From Opitutaceae bacterium (GTDB taxonomy: Bacteria; Verrucomicrobiota; Verrucomicrobiia; Opitutales; Opitutaceae): 64,000 nucleotides of DNA. The DNA lies in contig JACKPU010000001.1 of NCBI GenBank assembly GCA_024233285.1, positions 620,001 through 684,000 of the forward strand, read 5' to 3'. Below the pieces are notes generated by a model, which did no database searches, was not told where the DNA came from, and saw only the letters and a program-made list of their open reading frames with translations. Numbering within the stretch: the first letter of the stretch is position 1; every line of letters starts with the position of its first letter. Below are positions 34,481 through 42,251 of the stretch, piece after piece. The translations under genes were made by a program, and so were the position numbers.

Positions 34481-35985
34481 AAAAAGGTGAAGTGCGGAGT
34501 GGTGATGGGATCGAGCGGGTAGATCGGCCGGGAGAGATGCTTCCACGGCAGGCTCGCCAGATTGTTGGTGCAGGGGCCGGGAGTGTCGACGTAGTGCGTG
34601 ACTTTCGTGATGGGGTCATAACCACGACGATGAGCGACGGCGGCTTTCACGCCGATCACGGCAAACGCCTTCGGTTCGATGCCCTGGCTGCGATATTGGC
34701 CGAGATCGAACGGCGGCGTCTTCTTCGACGTAATCAAAATCGTGGTGCCTTTGCAGCGCACGACCGCGCTCGGCCCCATGGCGATGTGCATGCCGTTCAT
34801 CGAGGCGAGGTGGCTGTTCTTGTCTTCCAGCTCGAAGTGGCCGTCGCTGCGTGAAACGAACGTGGCTTCGATCTCGACCGGGCCGGGATCGAGTCGCGAA
34901 CCGCGCCCGCCGATCGCGATCGTCCGGGTGTCGCCGGGCTGGAGAGCGGCGAGCGCGGTGACGGCCGCGGGATCGTTGATACACACGAGGGAATTGGGCG
35001 TTTCATGCTTGAGCAGCGCGCGCAGGACGCTGGTGCAATCACCGGGCGCGCCGCCGCCGATGTTGTCGGCGGGCTCGACCAGGAGAACCGGCCCGGCGAC
35101 ATCGCGGGGCAACGCGGCCACGACTTCCTCGACCGGCGGGTAAGTGATGACGCCGCTTTCGCGCAGCGACCATGCGAGATCAGCGCCGCGTTTCAGGACC
35201 GCGTGCGCAGCGGCAGTGTCGCCGGTGTAGATCACGCTGAGCGAGAGCCCGGTGTCGGGCGTGTCGGCAAAGGCGAACCCCGGCGCGATGTTGCAGGCCC
35301 AGATGTGCGGGTTCTCCGTCTCGACCTTGCGGGCGAAAAGTTTGAGCGCGAGCATCGGGTCGGTGGCGGTGCCCGTGCCGGGCGGCGCCCAAATGATCGG
35401 AATGCGACACCAGCCCATCCGGGGCACGGCTTCTTCCCGCAAAGCGCGGCCGAGCAGCTGGGTGGCGCGCATGGCGCTTTCGCGCGAATCGGTGTGCGGG
35501 TTCTCGCGATAAGCCACGAGGCCGTTGGCGAGCCGGCACATCTTCGCCGTCATGTTGGCGTGGAGATCGAACACGCCGAAAATCGGCACGGTGCTTCCAC
35601 CGGGCAGCGCGCGGATGCGTTCCAACAATACACCTTCGGGATCGGTGAGTGATTGCGTGGCCATCGCGCCATGCAACACGAGGTAGATCGCGTCGACGCC
35701 CTCGGCGAGCGCCGGGGCCGCGCGTTCGACGAAACCGCGCCAGAACGCGTCGAACGCTTCGTCCTCCACGATACCGCCGGGGCTGACCCGCGCGTCGATC
35801 GTGGGGATGACCTCGAAACCAAGTTCAGCGGCCGCAGTCAGGAAACCGTCGGTCGGGGACGCGTCCCCGAGCTTTTGCAGAATGGCATCGCCATAGGTGA
35901 CCTCGAAATCAGACCACGCGGTCGCGCCGTCCACAAACGTGTGGGTTTCGTGAAACAGGCCGGCGAAGAGGACGCGTGGCTTCAT
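34477..35985 (-). CDS. M81/MlrC-like metallopeptidase family protein
   Basis: 502 residues. Visible motifs include 'LFHETHTF' (10-17), 'LVLHGAMATQ' (102-111), 'FDLHANMT' (139-146) and 'EPADNIGGGAPGD', the family's metal-binding and active-site segments as in microcystinase C (MlrC). The C-terminal domain ('FAVIGVKAAVAHRRGYDPI') is also present, so it is full length. MlrC hydrolyses the linear tetrapeptide of microcystin; most relatives occur in catabolic gene sets with unknown peptide or amide substrates. It overlaps the downstream Rid-family gene by 4 nt. An 18-bp perfect palindrome (35853-35870) lies inside the coding sequence. Confidence 0.92.
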   Translation of the reverse strand: MKPRVLFAGLFHETHTFVDGATAWSDFEVTYGDAILQKLGDASPTDGFLTAAAELGFEVIPTIDARVSPGGIVEDEAFDAFWRGFVERAAPALAEGVDAIYLVLHGAMATQSLTDPEGVLLERIRALPGGSTVPIFGVFDLHANMTAKMCRLANGLVAYRENPHTDSRESAMRATQLLGRALREEAVPRMGWCRIPIIWAPPGTGTATDPMLALKLFARKVETENPHIWACNIAPGFAFADTPDTGLSLSVIYTGDTAAAHAVLKRGADLAWSLRESGVITYPPVEEVVAALPRDVAGPVLLVEPADNIGGGAPGDCTSVLRALLKHETPNSLVCINDPAAVTALAALQPGDTRTIAIGGRGSRLDPGPVEIEATFVSRSDGHFELEDKNSHLASMNGMHIAMGPSAVVRCKGTTILITSKKTPPFDLGQYRSQGIEPKAFAVIGVKAAVAHRRGYDPITKVTHYVDTPGPCTNNLASLPWKHLSRPIYPLDPITTPHFTFL

Positions 35986-35999
35986 CGGGAAAGATGTAG

Positions 36000-36057
36000 G
36001 GCGGGATCGCCTGATCCCGCCTTAGAATCTCGCACAGGCGGGGTCAGCGACCCCGCC
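36000..36057. repeat. Pair of REP-like GC-rich palindromes
   Basis: Hairpins GGCGGGATC/GATCCCGCC (36000-36008, 36013-36021) and GGCGGGGTC/GACCCCGCC (36037-36045, 36049-36057), with TGTAGG in front of the first and CCTACA after the second, so the pair itself is flanked by inverted TGTAGG/CCTACA. It lies between the MlrC-like and aminotransferase genes. Confidence 0.8.
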
Positions 36058-36096
36058 CTACAACTAGGAATTTGTGTCGCGGCATGCATCGTTCGT

Positions 36097-37440
36097 TCAC
36101 GCGGCCGGTTTGTATTCCGCGGCGTGGCGGGCAAAGGCCGGGGCGGCGCGGCGGAGGGTCTCGTCGATGTCGGCCTCGGTGTGGGCCAGGCTGATTGACC
36201 AAAGGCCGCGTTCGATGGCGCGCACGCCTTCCTCAAGCAGGCAGCGGCGCAGGTGGGCCCAACGCGGGGCGTCGTGCCGCGTGACGTATTCGCGGTAGTT
36301 CATGACCGGACCGGTCGCGGCGCCGGGCTTCGGCATGACGGTGTGAAACGCGAGACCGGGGCCCTGCGGCGCGAAGGGGATGTTGTGTTTGGCGGCGAGG
36401 GCCGTGAGACCGGCCATGAGTTTTCGTCCGAGCGCGTTGGTCGAGACGGGCAACGTGTCACCGCGCGCGATGATTTGATCCAGGCACCATTTGCTGGCGG
36501 CGAGGCAGAGCGGATTGCCGTTGAGCGTCCCGGCGTGAATCGATTCCCCCGAGATGATCTTGGCCATCGCGGCCTTGGTGCCGCCGATCGCGGCAAACGG
36601 GGTGCCGCCGCCAATCGCCTTGCCGAGAATCGTGAGGTCGGGCTTGTAGCCGTAGTAACCCTGAGCGCAGGCGCCGCCGAAACGAAAGCCGGTGATGGTC
36701 TCGTCCGAAATCATCATGATGCCGTCACGATCGCAGAGCTCGCGCACGGTTTGGAGGAAGCCCTTGACCGGTTCGATGCAGCACGTGTTGCACAGTGCGG
36801 GCTCGAAAATGATCGCGGCGATTTCGCCTTTGTGCCGGTCCACGCAGCGACGCAGGTGTTCGACGTCGTTCCAGTGCGCGACGACGAAATGATCGGCGAC
36901 CTCGGGAATGTAACCCTTGCTCGGGTGGGTGCGCGGCAGTTCATCGCTGTCGGTCCAGGAGGCGGGCGGATTGGCGAAACCGATCAGGCCCTCGTCGCCC
37001 CAACCGTGATAGTGGCCCTCGAACCGCAGGATGAGCTGACGGCCGGTGGTGGCGCGGGCGAGACGAAACGCGGCCATGACGGCCTCCGTGGCGCAGTTGT
37101 TGAAGCGCACGAGTTCGACCGACGGAATCATTTTGACCAAGCGTTCGGCGACCTCGCATTCGAGTTCGCATTGCGCGGCCCAGTGCAGGCCGAGTTTGGC
37201 CTGGGCGGCAATCGCCGCGGCCAGGCCGGCAGGGGCGTGACCATAAAGCAGCGCGCCCTGGCCGAGTTGATAGTCGAGGTATTCGTTGCCATCGACATCC
37301 CAGCAACGCGGGCCGTCGCCCTTGGCGAAGTAGAGGGGCACGGGCTGTTCAAGTTTGCGGATGCCGCTGTTGACGCCGCCGGCGATACTGTGCTGCGCGC
37401 GATTAAAGAGCTCGGAGGATTTGGTGAACGTGTAGGGCAT
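36097..37440 (-). CDS. Class III aminotransferase (glutamate-1-semialdehyde aminomutase-like)
   Basis: 447 residues from the ATG at 37440; the open frame extends 67 codons upstream into the IclR gene but without homology. Key features: 'LFNRAQHSIAGGVNSGIR' (typical of the GSA aminomutase branch), 'CATEAVMAAFRLARATTG', 'FEGHYHGWGDEG', Asp246 in 'MMISDETITGFRFG' for the PLP ring nitrogen, and Lys274 in 'LGKAIGGGTPFAAIGG' as Schiff base. It transfers an amino group or moves it within a molecule. It lies 40 bp downstream of the IclR gene, and its partner amidohydrolase is divergently transcribed at 38298. Compare with the fusion protein at 26307-28640. Confidence 0.93.
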   Translation of the reverse strand: MPYTFTKSSELFNRAQHSIAGGVNSGIRKLEQPVPLYFAKGDGPRCWDVDGNEYLDYQLGQGALLYGHAPAGLAAAIAAQAKLGLHWAAQCELECEVAERLVKMIPSVELVRFNNCATEAVMAAFRLARATTGRQLILRFEGHYHGWGDEGLIGFANPPASWTDSDELPRTHPSKGYIPEVADHFVVAHWNDVEHLRRCVDRHKGEIAAIIFEPALCNTCCIEPVKGFLQTVRELCDRDGIMMISDETITGFRFGGACAQGYYGYKPDLTILGKAIGGGTPFAAIGGTKAAMAKIISGESIHAGTLNGNPLCLAASKWCLDQIIARGDTLPVSTNALGRKLMAGLTALAAKHNIPFAPQGPGLAFHTVMPKPGAATGPVMNYREYVTRHDAPRWAHLRRCLLEEGVRAIERGLWSISLAHTEADIDETLRRAAPAFARHAAEYKPAA

Positions 37441-37480
37441 GACGAAATTTGGAGTTTTGTAGGTTGGGTTTTGTCTTTTT

Positions 37481-38233
37481 TCACGCGGGTGCGCGCAGCC
37501 GGTCCTTTTGCAGGGACGCGGAGAGTTGGCGCATGGTGGAGATGAGCGCGGTGCGGCGCTCATCGGGAAAACGGTTGACGGGCACGGACACACTAATTCC
37601 GGCGAGCGGCTCGCCCATGGGTTGCAGTGAGATCGCCACACAGGCGACGCCGGCGACGGTTTCCTCCTCCTCGAGCGCGCAACCGCGGGCGAGAGTGGCG
37701 GAAAGTTGGTTGTCGAGTTGCTGCAGGGCGGAGCGGCGGCCGCGGGGAGGCAGGGCGGCGCTCAGGCGCTTGATCAGACGCGCGCGCTGCTCATCGGGCA
37801 GCCACGCAACAATCGCCCGGCCGAGCGCGGTGGTGTGAAACAGATCGCGGGCGCCGGGCTTGACGATCCAGCGCAGAGGCTGCGTCGTTTCCACCACGTG
37901 CACATACCGCACATAGATGCCTTCCAACATACCGAGGTTGACGGTTTCGTCATACTGCTGGTGCAGCTGTTCGAGGGTCGGACGCACGCGGGTTTCCAAC
38001 GCATCGTCGCGGCCATGGGCACGCAGGGAAGCAAGGCGTTCGCTCAGCGCGTAACTGCCGCGCCGGGGGGCGTTGTCGAGATAGCCCAACTCGCGCAGGC
38101 TGCGCAGGATGCGGTGCACGGTCGGTTTCGGCAGCCGGCTCTCCTCGGCCAATTCCGCGAGACTGAGCGGGCGCCCGGTGCGGGCCAGCACCTCAAGAAT
38201 CGAAAAAGCTTTGTCGAGAACGGCGATACTCAT
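37481..38233 (-). CDS. IclR-family transcriptional regulator
   Basis: 250 residues. N-terminal winged helix-turn-helix 'LDKAFSILEVLARTGRPLSL' with recognition helix 'LPKPTVHRILRSLRELGYL', and an IclR effector-binding C-terminal domain ('LFHTTALGRAIVAWLPDE', 'AVAGVACVAISL'-like and 'AGISVSVPVNRF'). The chosen start (38233) gives the canonical N-terminus. It is divergently transcribed from the amidohydrolase gene with 64 bp between, where a TTTCACA-A-TGTGAAA palindrome lies. Most IclR proteins regulate an adjacent catabolic operon and themselves, with a pathway intermediate as effector. Confidence 0.94.
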   Translation of the reverse strand: MSIAVLDKAFSILEVLARTGRPLSLAELAEESRLPKPTVHRILRSLRELGYLDNAPRRGSYALSERLASLRAHGRDDALETRVRPTLEQLHQQYDETVNLGMLEGIYVRYVHVVETTQPLRWIVKPGARDLFHTTALGRAIVAWLPDEQRARLIKRLSAALPPRGRRSALQQLDNQLSATLARGCALEEEETVAGVACVAISLQPMGEPLAGISVSVPVNRFPDERRTALISTMRQLSASLQKDRLRAPA

Positions 38234-38254
38234 GCAAAAACGCTTTACATTTCG

Positions 38255-38269
38255 TTTCACAATGTGAAA
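38255..38269. promoter_or_regulatory. Perfect palindrome, likely IclR operator
   Basis: TTTCACA (38255-38261), one central A, then TGTGAAA (38263-38269), in the middle of the 64-bp divergent region between the IclR-type gene and the amidohydrolase gene. A 15-bp perfect palindrome is the size expected for an IclR dimer site, and its place would let it control both directions. Confidence 0.65.
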
Positions 38270-38297
38270 TACAGATTTCGTCAAACAAAATTACACC

Positions 38298-39257
38298 GTG
38301 ATCATCGATTGCCATAATCATCTCGGGGTTGATCTGCTTTTTTATCTGAATGGCTGGCATCCCTACGCGCAGGATTTGCCGACGCTGGTGACGGAGGGCC
38401 GGCATTGCGGCGTGGACCGTTGGGTGGTTTTCCCCATGGTCAGCAACCTCACCTTCGGCGTGTCCGCGATGCGTCAGGGCCGCCTGGAAACCGGCGGCAT
38501 CGAGCGCGTGCCTTACGCCTACGAAAACGAGCGGATGCTGCGCGAGGTCTACCAACTGTATCCCGACTTGGGCAAAGCCACGTTGCCGTTTGCGATTCTC
38601 GATCCGCTGCGCGAGACGCAAGCGCAGGCGGCGAAGCTGCGCGAATTATATCAGGAGTTTCCCTTCTACGGCCTGAAAATCCAGGCGACGATCATCAAGT
38701 CGGACGTGACCGCGTTGTTGCGCGAAGGCCGCGTGTTCTTGGAACTGGCCGAGGAGCTCAACCTGCCGTTTCTCATTCACTCCAGCGTGGGCGACGACAA
38801 GTGGTCGCAGGCACGGGACATTCTCAAGGTGGCCGAAGCCACGCCGTCGGTCCGGTTCTGCCTCGCCCACTCCTGCCGCTTTGACCACGAGTGCCTCGAC
38901 CGCGTGGCCGAGTTGCCGAATACTTGGTTTGATTGCTCGGCGCACCGCATCCACTGCGAATGTGTGCAACTCGGCATGCCGAACGTCGCGCTGGCGGACC
39001 GGCGGTTTCCCGCCGACTATCGCGATCCCGATGCGGTGCTGCAGGCGCTGGCCGAGGCGTATCCGACGAAGTTTATCTGGGGCTCCGACACGCCTTTCCA
39101 AAGCTACGTTGACAGCCAATATTCGCTGCGCAGCACGTATGCGGAGGAGGTGGCGTGCCTCAACACCGTGAAGGGCAAACTGCATGAGGCGATCGCCCAC
39201 GACAACCTGCTGAACCTGCTCCAATTAAAAGATGAATCCATTCTCACTCGCGACTAG
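38298..39257 (+). CDS. PF04909-type amidohydrolase (metal-dependent TIM-barrel hydrolase), GTG start
   Basis: 319 residues beginning at a GTG (38298). Metal-binding 'IIDCHNHLG' (His6, His8), His161 in 'FLIHSSVG', His191 in 'CLAHSCRFD' and Asp264 in 'WGSDTPFQ' give the full amidohydrolase-2 set, so it should be catalytically competent. Members hydrolyse amide or ester bonds or decarboxylate ring acids. It is the first gene of a plus-strand unit under the likely IclR operator and overlaps the SDR gene by 26 nt. The N-terminal half of the fusion protein at 26307-28640 belongs to the same family. Confidence 0.9.
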   Translation: MIIDCHNHLGVDLLFYLNGWHPYAQDLPTLVTEGRHCGVDRWVVFPMVSNLTFGVSAMRQGRLETGGIERVPYAYENERMLREVYQLYPDLGKATLPFAILDPLRETQAQAAKLRELYQEFPFYGLKIQATIIKSDVTALLREGRVFLELAEELNLPFLIHSSVGDDKWSQARDILKVAEATPSVRFCLAHSCRFDHECLDRVAELPNTWFDCSAHRIHCECVQLGMPNVALADRRFPADYRDPDAVLQALAEAYPTKFIWGSDTPFQSYVDSQYSLRSTYAEEVACLNTVKGKLHEAIAHDNLLNLLQLKDESILTRD

Positions 39258-39981
39258 TGCGGCGTTGGTAACCGGCTCTTCGAAGGGCATCGGTCATGCG
39301 ATTGCGATGGGCCTGCATCAGGCCGGCGCTGACGTGGTGTTTCATGGCAACACGGCCAAGCCGGACAACATGCCGGCCGGCAGTGCGTTTTTGCAGGGCG
39401 ACCTGCTGGACCCGGAAGGCTCCACCAAACTGGTGGCCGCCGCCTTTGCCGCCCGGCCGAATCTGGACCTGCTGGTGGCGAATGCCGGCAGCTTCTTCGA
39501 CAAACCGTTTCTGGAGATGGATCCGGCCACGTGGGACCGCACGATGGATCTCAACGTGCGCGCGACCTATTTCCTTTGCCAGGCCTTTGCCAAGGAACTG
39601 GTGGCGCGGAAACGTCCCGGGGCGATGGTTTTGGTGTCATCGACCAATGGTTTTCAAGCCGAGGAGGATTCCACGGCCTACGACAGTTCGAAAGGGGCCT
39701 TGGTGATGATGACGCGCAGTCTGGCCATCGCGCTCGCCCCGCATGGCATCCGCGTCAATGGGCTCGCGCCCGGATTGATTCGCACGCCCCTGACCGCGGC
39801 GCTCGGGCATTCCGCCAAGAGCAAACATTACGAAAAGAAGATTTTGCTGGAGCGTCTCGGCGAGGCCGAGGATTGCGCCGGCACCGCCGTGTTCCTGCTC
39901 TCCCCGGCGTCGGCTTACGTCGTCGGCCACGTGGTGGTGGTGGATGGCGGCTTGACCGTGGGCCAAATCGGCCGGATGTAA
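39232..39981 (+). CDS. Short-chain dehydrogenase/reductase
   Basis: 249 residues. 'ALVTGSSKGIGHAIAMGL' is the NAD(P)-binding motif, 'LLVANAGSF' the NAG motif, Ser in 'VLVSSTNGF' and Tyr-x-x-x-Lys in 'AYDSSKGAL' the active site, and 'RVNGLAPGLIRTP' the classical SDR continuation. Full length. It overlaps the 3' end of the amidohydrolase gene by 26 nt and is followed 7 bp later by the PLP enzyme gene, so all three are one transcript. It probably oxidises a hydroxyl on the shared substrate. Confidence 0.93.
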   Translation: MNPFSLATSAALVTGSSKGIGHAIAMGLHQAGADVVFHGNTAKPDNMPAGSAFLQGDLLDPEGSTKLVAAAFAARPNLDLLVANAGSFFDKPFLEMDPATWDRTMDLNVRATYFLCQAFAKELVARKRPGAMVLVSSTNGFQAEEDSTAYDSSKGALVMMTRSLAIALAPHGIRVNGLAPGLIRTPLTAALGHSAKSKHYEKKILLERLGEAEDCAGTAVFLLSPASAYVVGHVVVVDGGLTVGQIGRM

Positions 39982-39988
39982 TCTCGCC

Positions 39989-41083
39989 ATGGCCGCCCCA
40001 ACCGCAACGATTTCGGGCCTGACGACCCCCGTGGTGCTGCTCGATCGCGTGAAGGTCGAAAACAACATTCGCACCATGCAACTGGCGTGCGATGCCGCCG
40101 GGGTGAAGCTCTGGCCGCACATCAAGACGCACAAGATGGTCGAAGTGGCCCGCCGGCAACTTGCCGCCGGAGCCGAGGGCCTGACCTGTGCCAAGTTGGG
40201 TGAGGCCGAGGCCATGCTGCCCTCGGGGGTGAAACGGATTTTCATCGCGCACTCGCTGGTCGATACGCGCATCGCGCCGCGGCTCGCGGCCCTGGCGGAT
40301 CAATTGGCAGAACTGCGGGTGGCCGCGACCAGCCCCGCGCAAACCGAGGCCCTCGTGAAAGTCGCACAAGCCGCGGAATGCAACCTCAAGGTCATGATCG
40401 CCGTGGACACGGGACTGGGCCGTGAAGGCGTGCGCTATGCGACGGAGGCGAACAAGATCGCGGCTTTGATCAAGGCTTCGCCGCACCTGGAACTGGGCGG
40501 ATTTTACACCCATGAAGGCCAGCTATATGCGGCGGATCCCGGCGAGCAGCAGGCCAAGGTGGTTGAAGTGCTCGACCGCTTGGCCGCCGTGCGCGATGCC
40601 GTTGATCCGAAACAACCGCTCTGGCCCGGTTGCAGTGTGACAGCCAAACTCATGGCCGCGACGGGCCGCGTCCAAGTGGTGCGGCCCGGTGCCTACATGT
40701 TTGGCGACATCGCCTTGGCGGTGACGTCACGTGTGATGCCAGTCAGCGACGTGGCGGTGCAAGTGTTCGTCACGGTGGTGGATCGCCCCGAGCCCGGCCT
40801 CGCGTTGATTGACGCCGGCTCAAAAGTCTTTTCCTCCGACAAATCGCCCAAGGGCGTGTTCGCCATGATGGTGGACGGGCGCGATATCCAAGTGGTGCGC
40901 GTGAACGAGGAGCACGGCTATCTGCGCGGCCGGGACGTCGACACCCTGCGCATCGGTGACCGGATCAAGCTGATGCCCGCCCACATTTGCCCGGTGATCA
41001 ACCTCACGGATTACGTGTTGGTGACCGAAGGCGACCAAGTGGTCGATCGCTGGCGGGTTGATGCCCGCGGTCGGGTGGATTGA
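39989..41083 (+). CDS. DSD1-family PLP enzyme (D-threonine aldolase/D-serine dehydratase-like)
   Basis: 364 residues, fold type III. The PLP lysine is in 'LWPHIKTHK' (Lys46), the alanine-racemase-like barrel continues with 'EGLTCAKLGEAEAM' and 'FIAHSLVD', and the C-terminal domain carries the metal-site pattern 'NEEHGYL' then 'MPAHICPVINL' (His and Cys ligands) found in D-threonine aldolase and DSD1 proteins. It therefore likely cleaves or dehydrates a D-beta-hydroxy amino acid. Third gene of the IclR-linked plus-strand unit. Together with aminotransferase and amidohydrolase genes it points to catabolism of an amino-containing hydroxy acid. Confidence 0.9.
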   Translation: MAAPTATISGLTTPVVLLDRVKVENNIRTMQLACDAAGVKLWPHIKTHKMVEVARRQLAAGAEGLTCAKLGEAEAMLPSGVKRIFIAHSLVDTRIAPRLAALADQLAELRVAATSPAQTEALVKVAQAAECNLKVMIAVDTGLGREGVRYATEANKIAALIKASPHLELGGFYTHEGQLYAADPGEQQAKVVEVLDRLAAVRDAVDPKQPLWPGCSVTAKLMAATGRVQVVRPGAYMFGDIALAVTSRVMPVSDVAVQVFVTVVDRPEPGLALIDAGSKVFSSDKSPKGVFAMMVDGRDIQVVRVNEEHGYLRGRDVDTLRIGDRIKLMPAHICPVINLTDYVLVTEGDQVVDRWRVDARGRVD

Positions 41084-41086
41084 ATC

Positions 41087-42136
41087 TCAGGCTGGCGCAA
41101 CCGGTCGGCCGGTTTCGGCGGAAGCATACAGTGCCCGGATGATGGCCACGGCATTGCGGGCTTCCGGTCCGTTCACACCGAGTGGAGTGCCGTCGCGCAG
41201 GTGGTGCACGAGATCCTGGATTTGGCGCAAGTGGCCTTGATGGCTGATGGCTTTGGGATCGCTCGCGCCCGAGCCCATCGCGGTGTCGGCCGCGGCGCGG
41301 CGGATGGCTTCGTCTTCGGGTTGGGCCTCGCGGAAGTCCCAGCGCGTGATCGTGTCGTCCTCGAGGCAGGCCGAACCGTGTTCGCCGCAGATTTCGATGC
41401 GACGTGACCAGCCCGGAAACGCAGCGGTGCTGGTTTCGATGGTGCCCAGCGCGCCATTGGCGTAGCGCAGCGCGGCCACCGCGGTGTCCTCGCCTTCGAT
41501 GCCGGTGTGCACCCGGCGGGTTTTCTGGCCGGCTACCTCGACCGGCAGGCCGGCGAACCATTGTAGCAAATCGATGCCGTGAATGGCTTGGTTAATCGTG
41601 GCACCGCCGCCATCAAGCGCGAGCGTGCCTTTCCAGCCCTGATAATACGACGGTTGGCGAAACCATTTCACGTAGGCGCTCGCGAGCACGAGCCGGCCGA
41701 AGTGGCCCGCGTCAATCGCGGCCTTGATACGCTGGGCGCCGGCGCCGAACCGCGCTTGAAAAATCGGAGCCACGACCACGCCGGATCTTTGCGCGGCATG
41801 GAGCATCGCATCGACGCGTTCGACCGTGATTTCGAGCGGCTTTTCCACGACCACATGTTTGCCCGCGGCGATGGCGGCGAGGGCGGGTTCGAGGTGCGCG
41901 CCGCTCGGCGTGGTGATGCAGACCACCTGCACGTCGTCGCGGGCGATCAACGCAGCGACATCGGTGGTGTGAAACGCGGCGCCGTGTTTCTCAGCGAGGG
42001 CTTGGGCCGTGGCGGCATTGCGGCCGGCCACGCCGATGAGTTTTGCGCCGGTGGCGTCGGCGATGGCGCGCGCGTGATAGTCCGCAATCATGCCGCTGCC
42101 GATGATACCGAAGCCGAGGTCGCTCGATGAGGTCAT
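41087..42136 (-). CDS. Gfo/Idh/MocA-family oxidoreductase
   Basis: 349 residues from the ATG at 42136; the frame is open 46 codons further up without homology. 'GFGIIGSGMIADYHARAI' is the Rossmann start, 'HVVVEKPLEITVERV' the EKP motif and 'GGGATINQAIHGIDLLQW' the catalytic helix (the usual D-x-x-x-H reads N-x-x-x-H, then GID). The C-terminus includes an 'ISHQGHLRQIQDLVHHLRDG' segment. It is convergent with the DSD1-like gene (3-bp gap) and divergent from the next Gfo/Idh gene with ~115 bp between. Substrate unknown, probably a sugar or cyclitol. Confidence 0.92.
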   Translation of the reverse strand: MTSSSDLGFGIIGSGMIADYHARAIADATGAKLIGVAGRNAATAQALAEKHGAAFHTTDVAALIARDDVQVVCITTPSGAHLEPALAAIAAGKHVVVEKPLEITVERVDAMLHAAQRSGVVVAPIFQARFGAGAQRIKAAIDAGHFGRLVLASAYVKWFRQPSYYQGWKGTLALDGGGATINQAIHGIDLLQWFAGLPVEVAGQKTRRVHTGIEGEDTAVAALRYANGALGTIETSTAAFPGWSRRIEICGEHGSACLEDDTITRWDFREAQPEDEAIRRAAADTAMGSGASDPKAISHQGHLRQIQDLVHHLRDGTPLGVNGPEARNAVAIIRALYASAETGRPVAPA

Positions 42137-42251
42137 GCGTCCAGGTTGACGATTGTGGATGCCGCCGTCGATGTTCGGATTTTTCTCCGCGCCCATCCGC
42201 GTGATCCGCGGGAAGTTTGACTTGGCCGGACACCGCGTGCGTGCTGGTGGC

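Noticed and set aside
37441..37641. N-terminal extension of the class III aminotransferase to 514 residues
   Set aside because: The added residues overlap the IclR coding region in another frame and are low-complexity, whereas the ATG at 37440 gives the usual family N-terminus.
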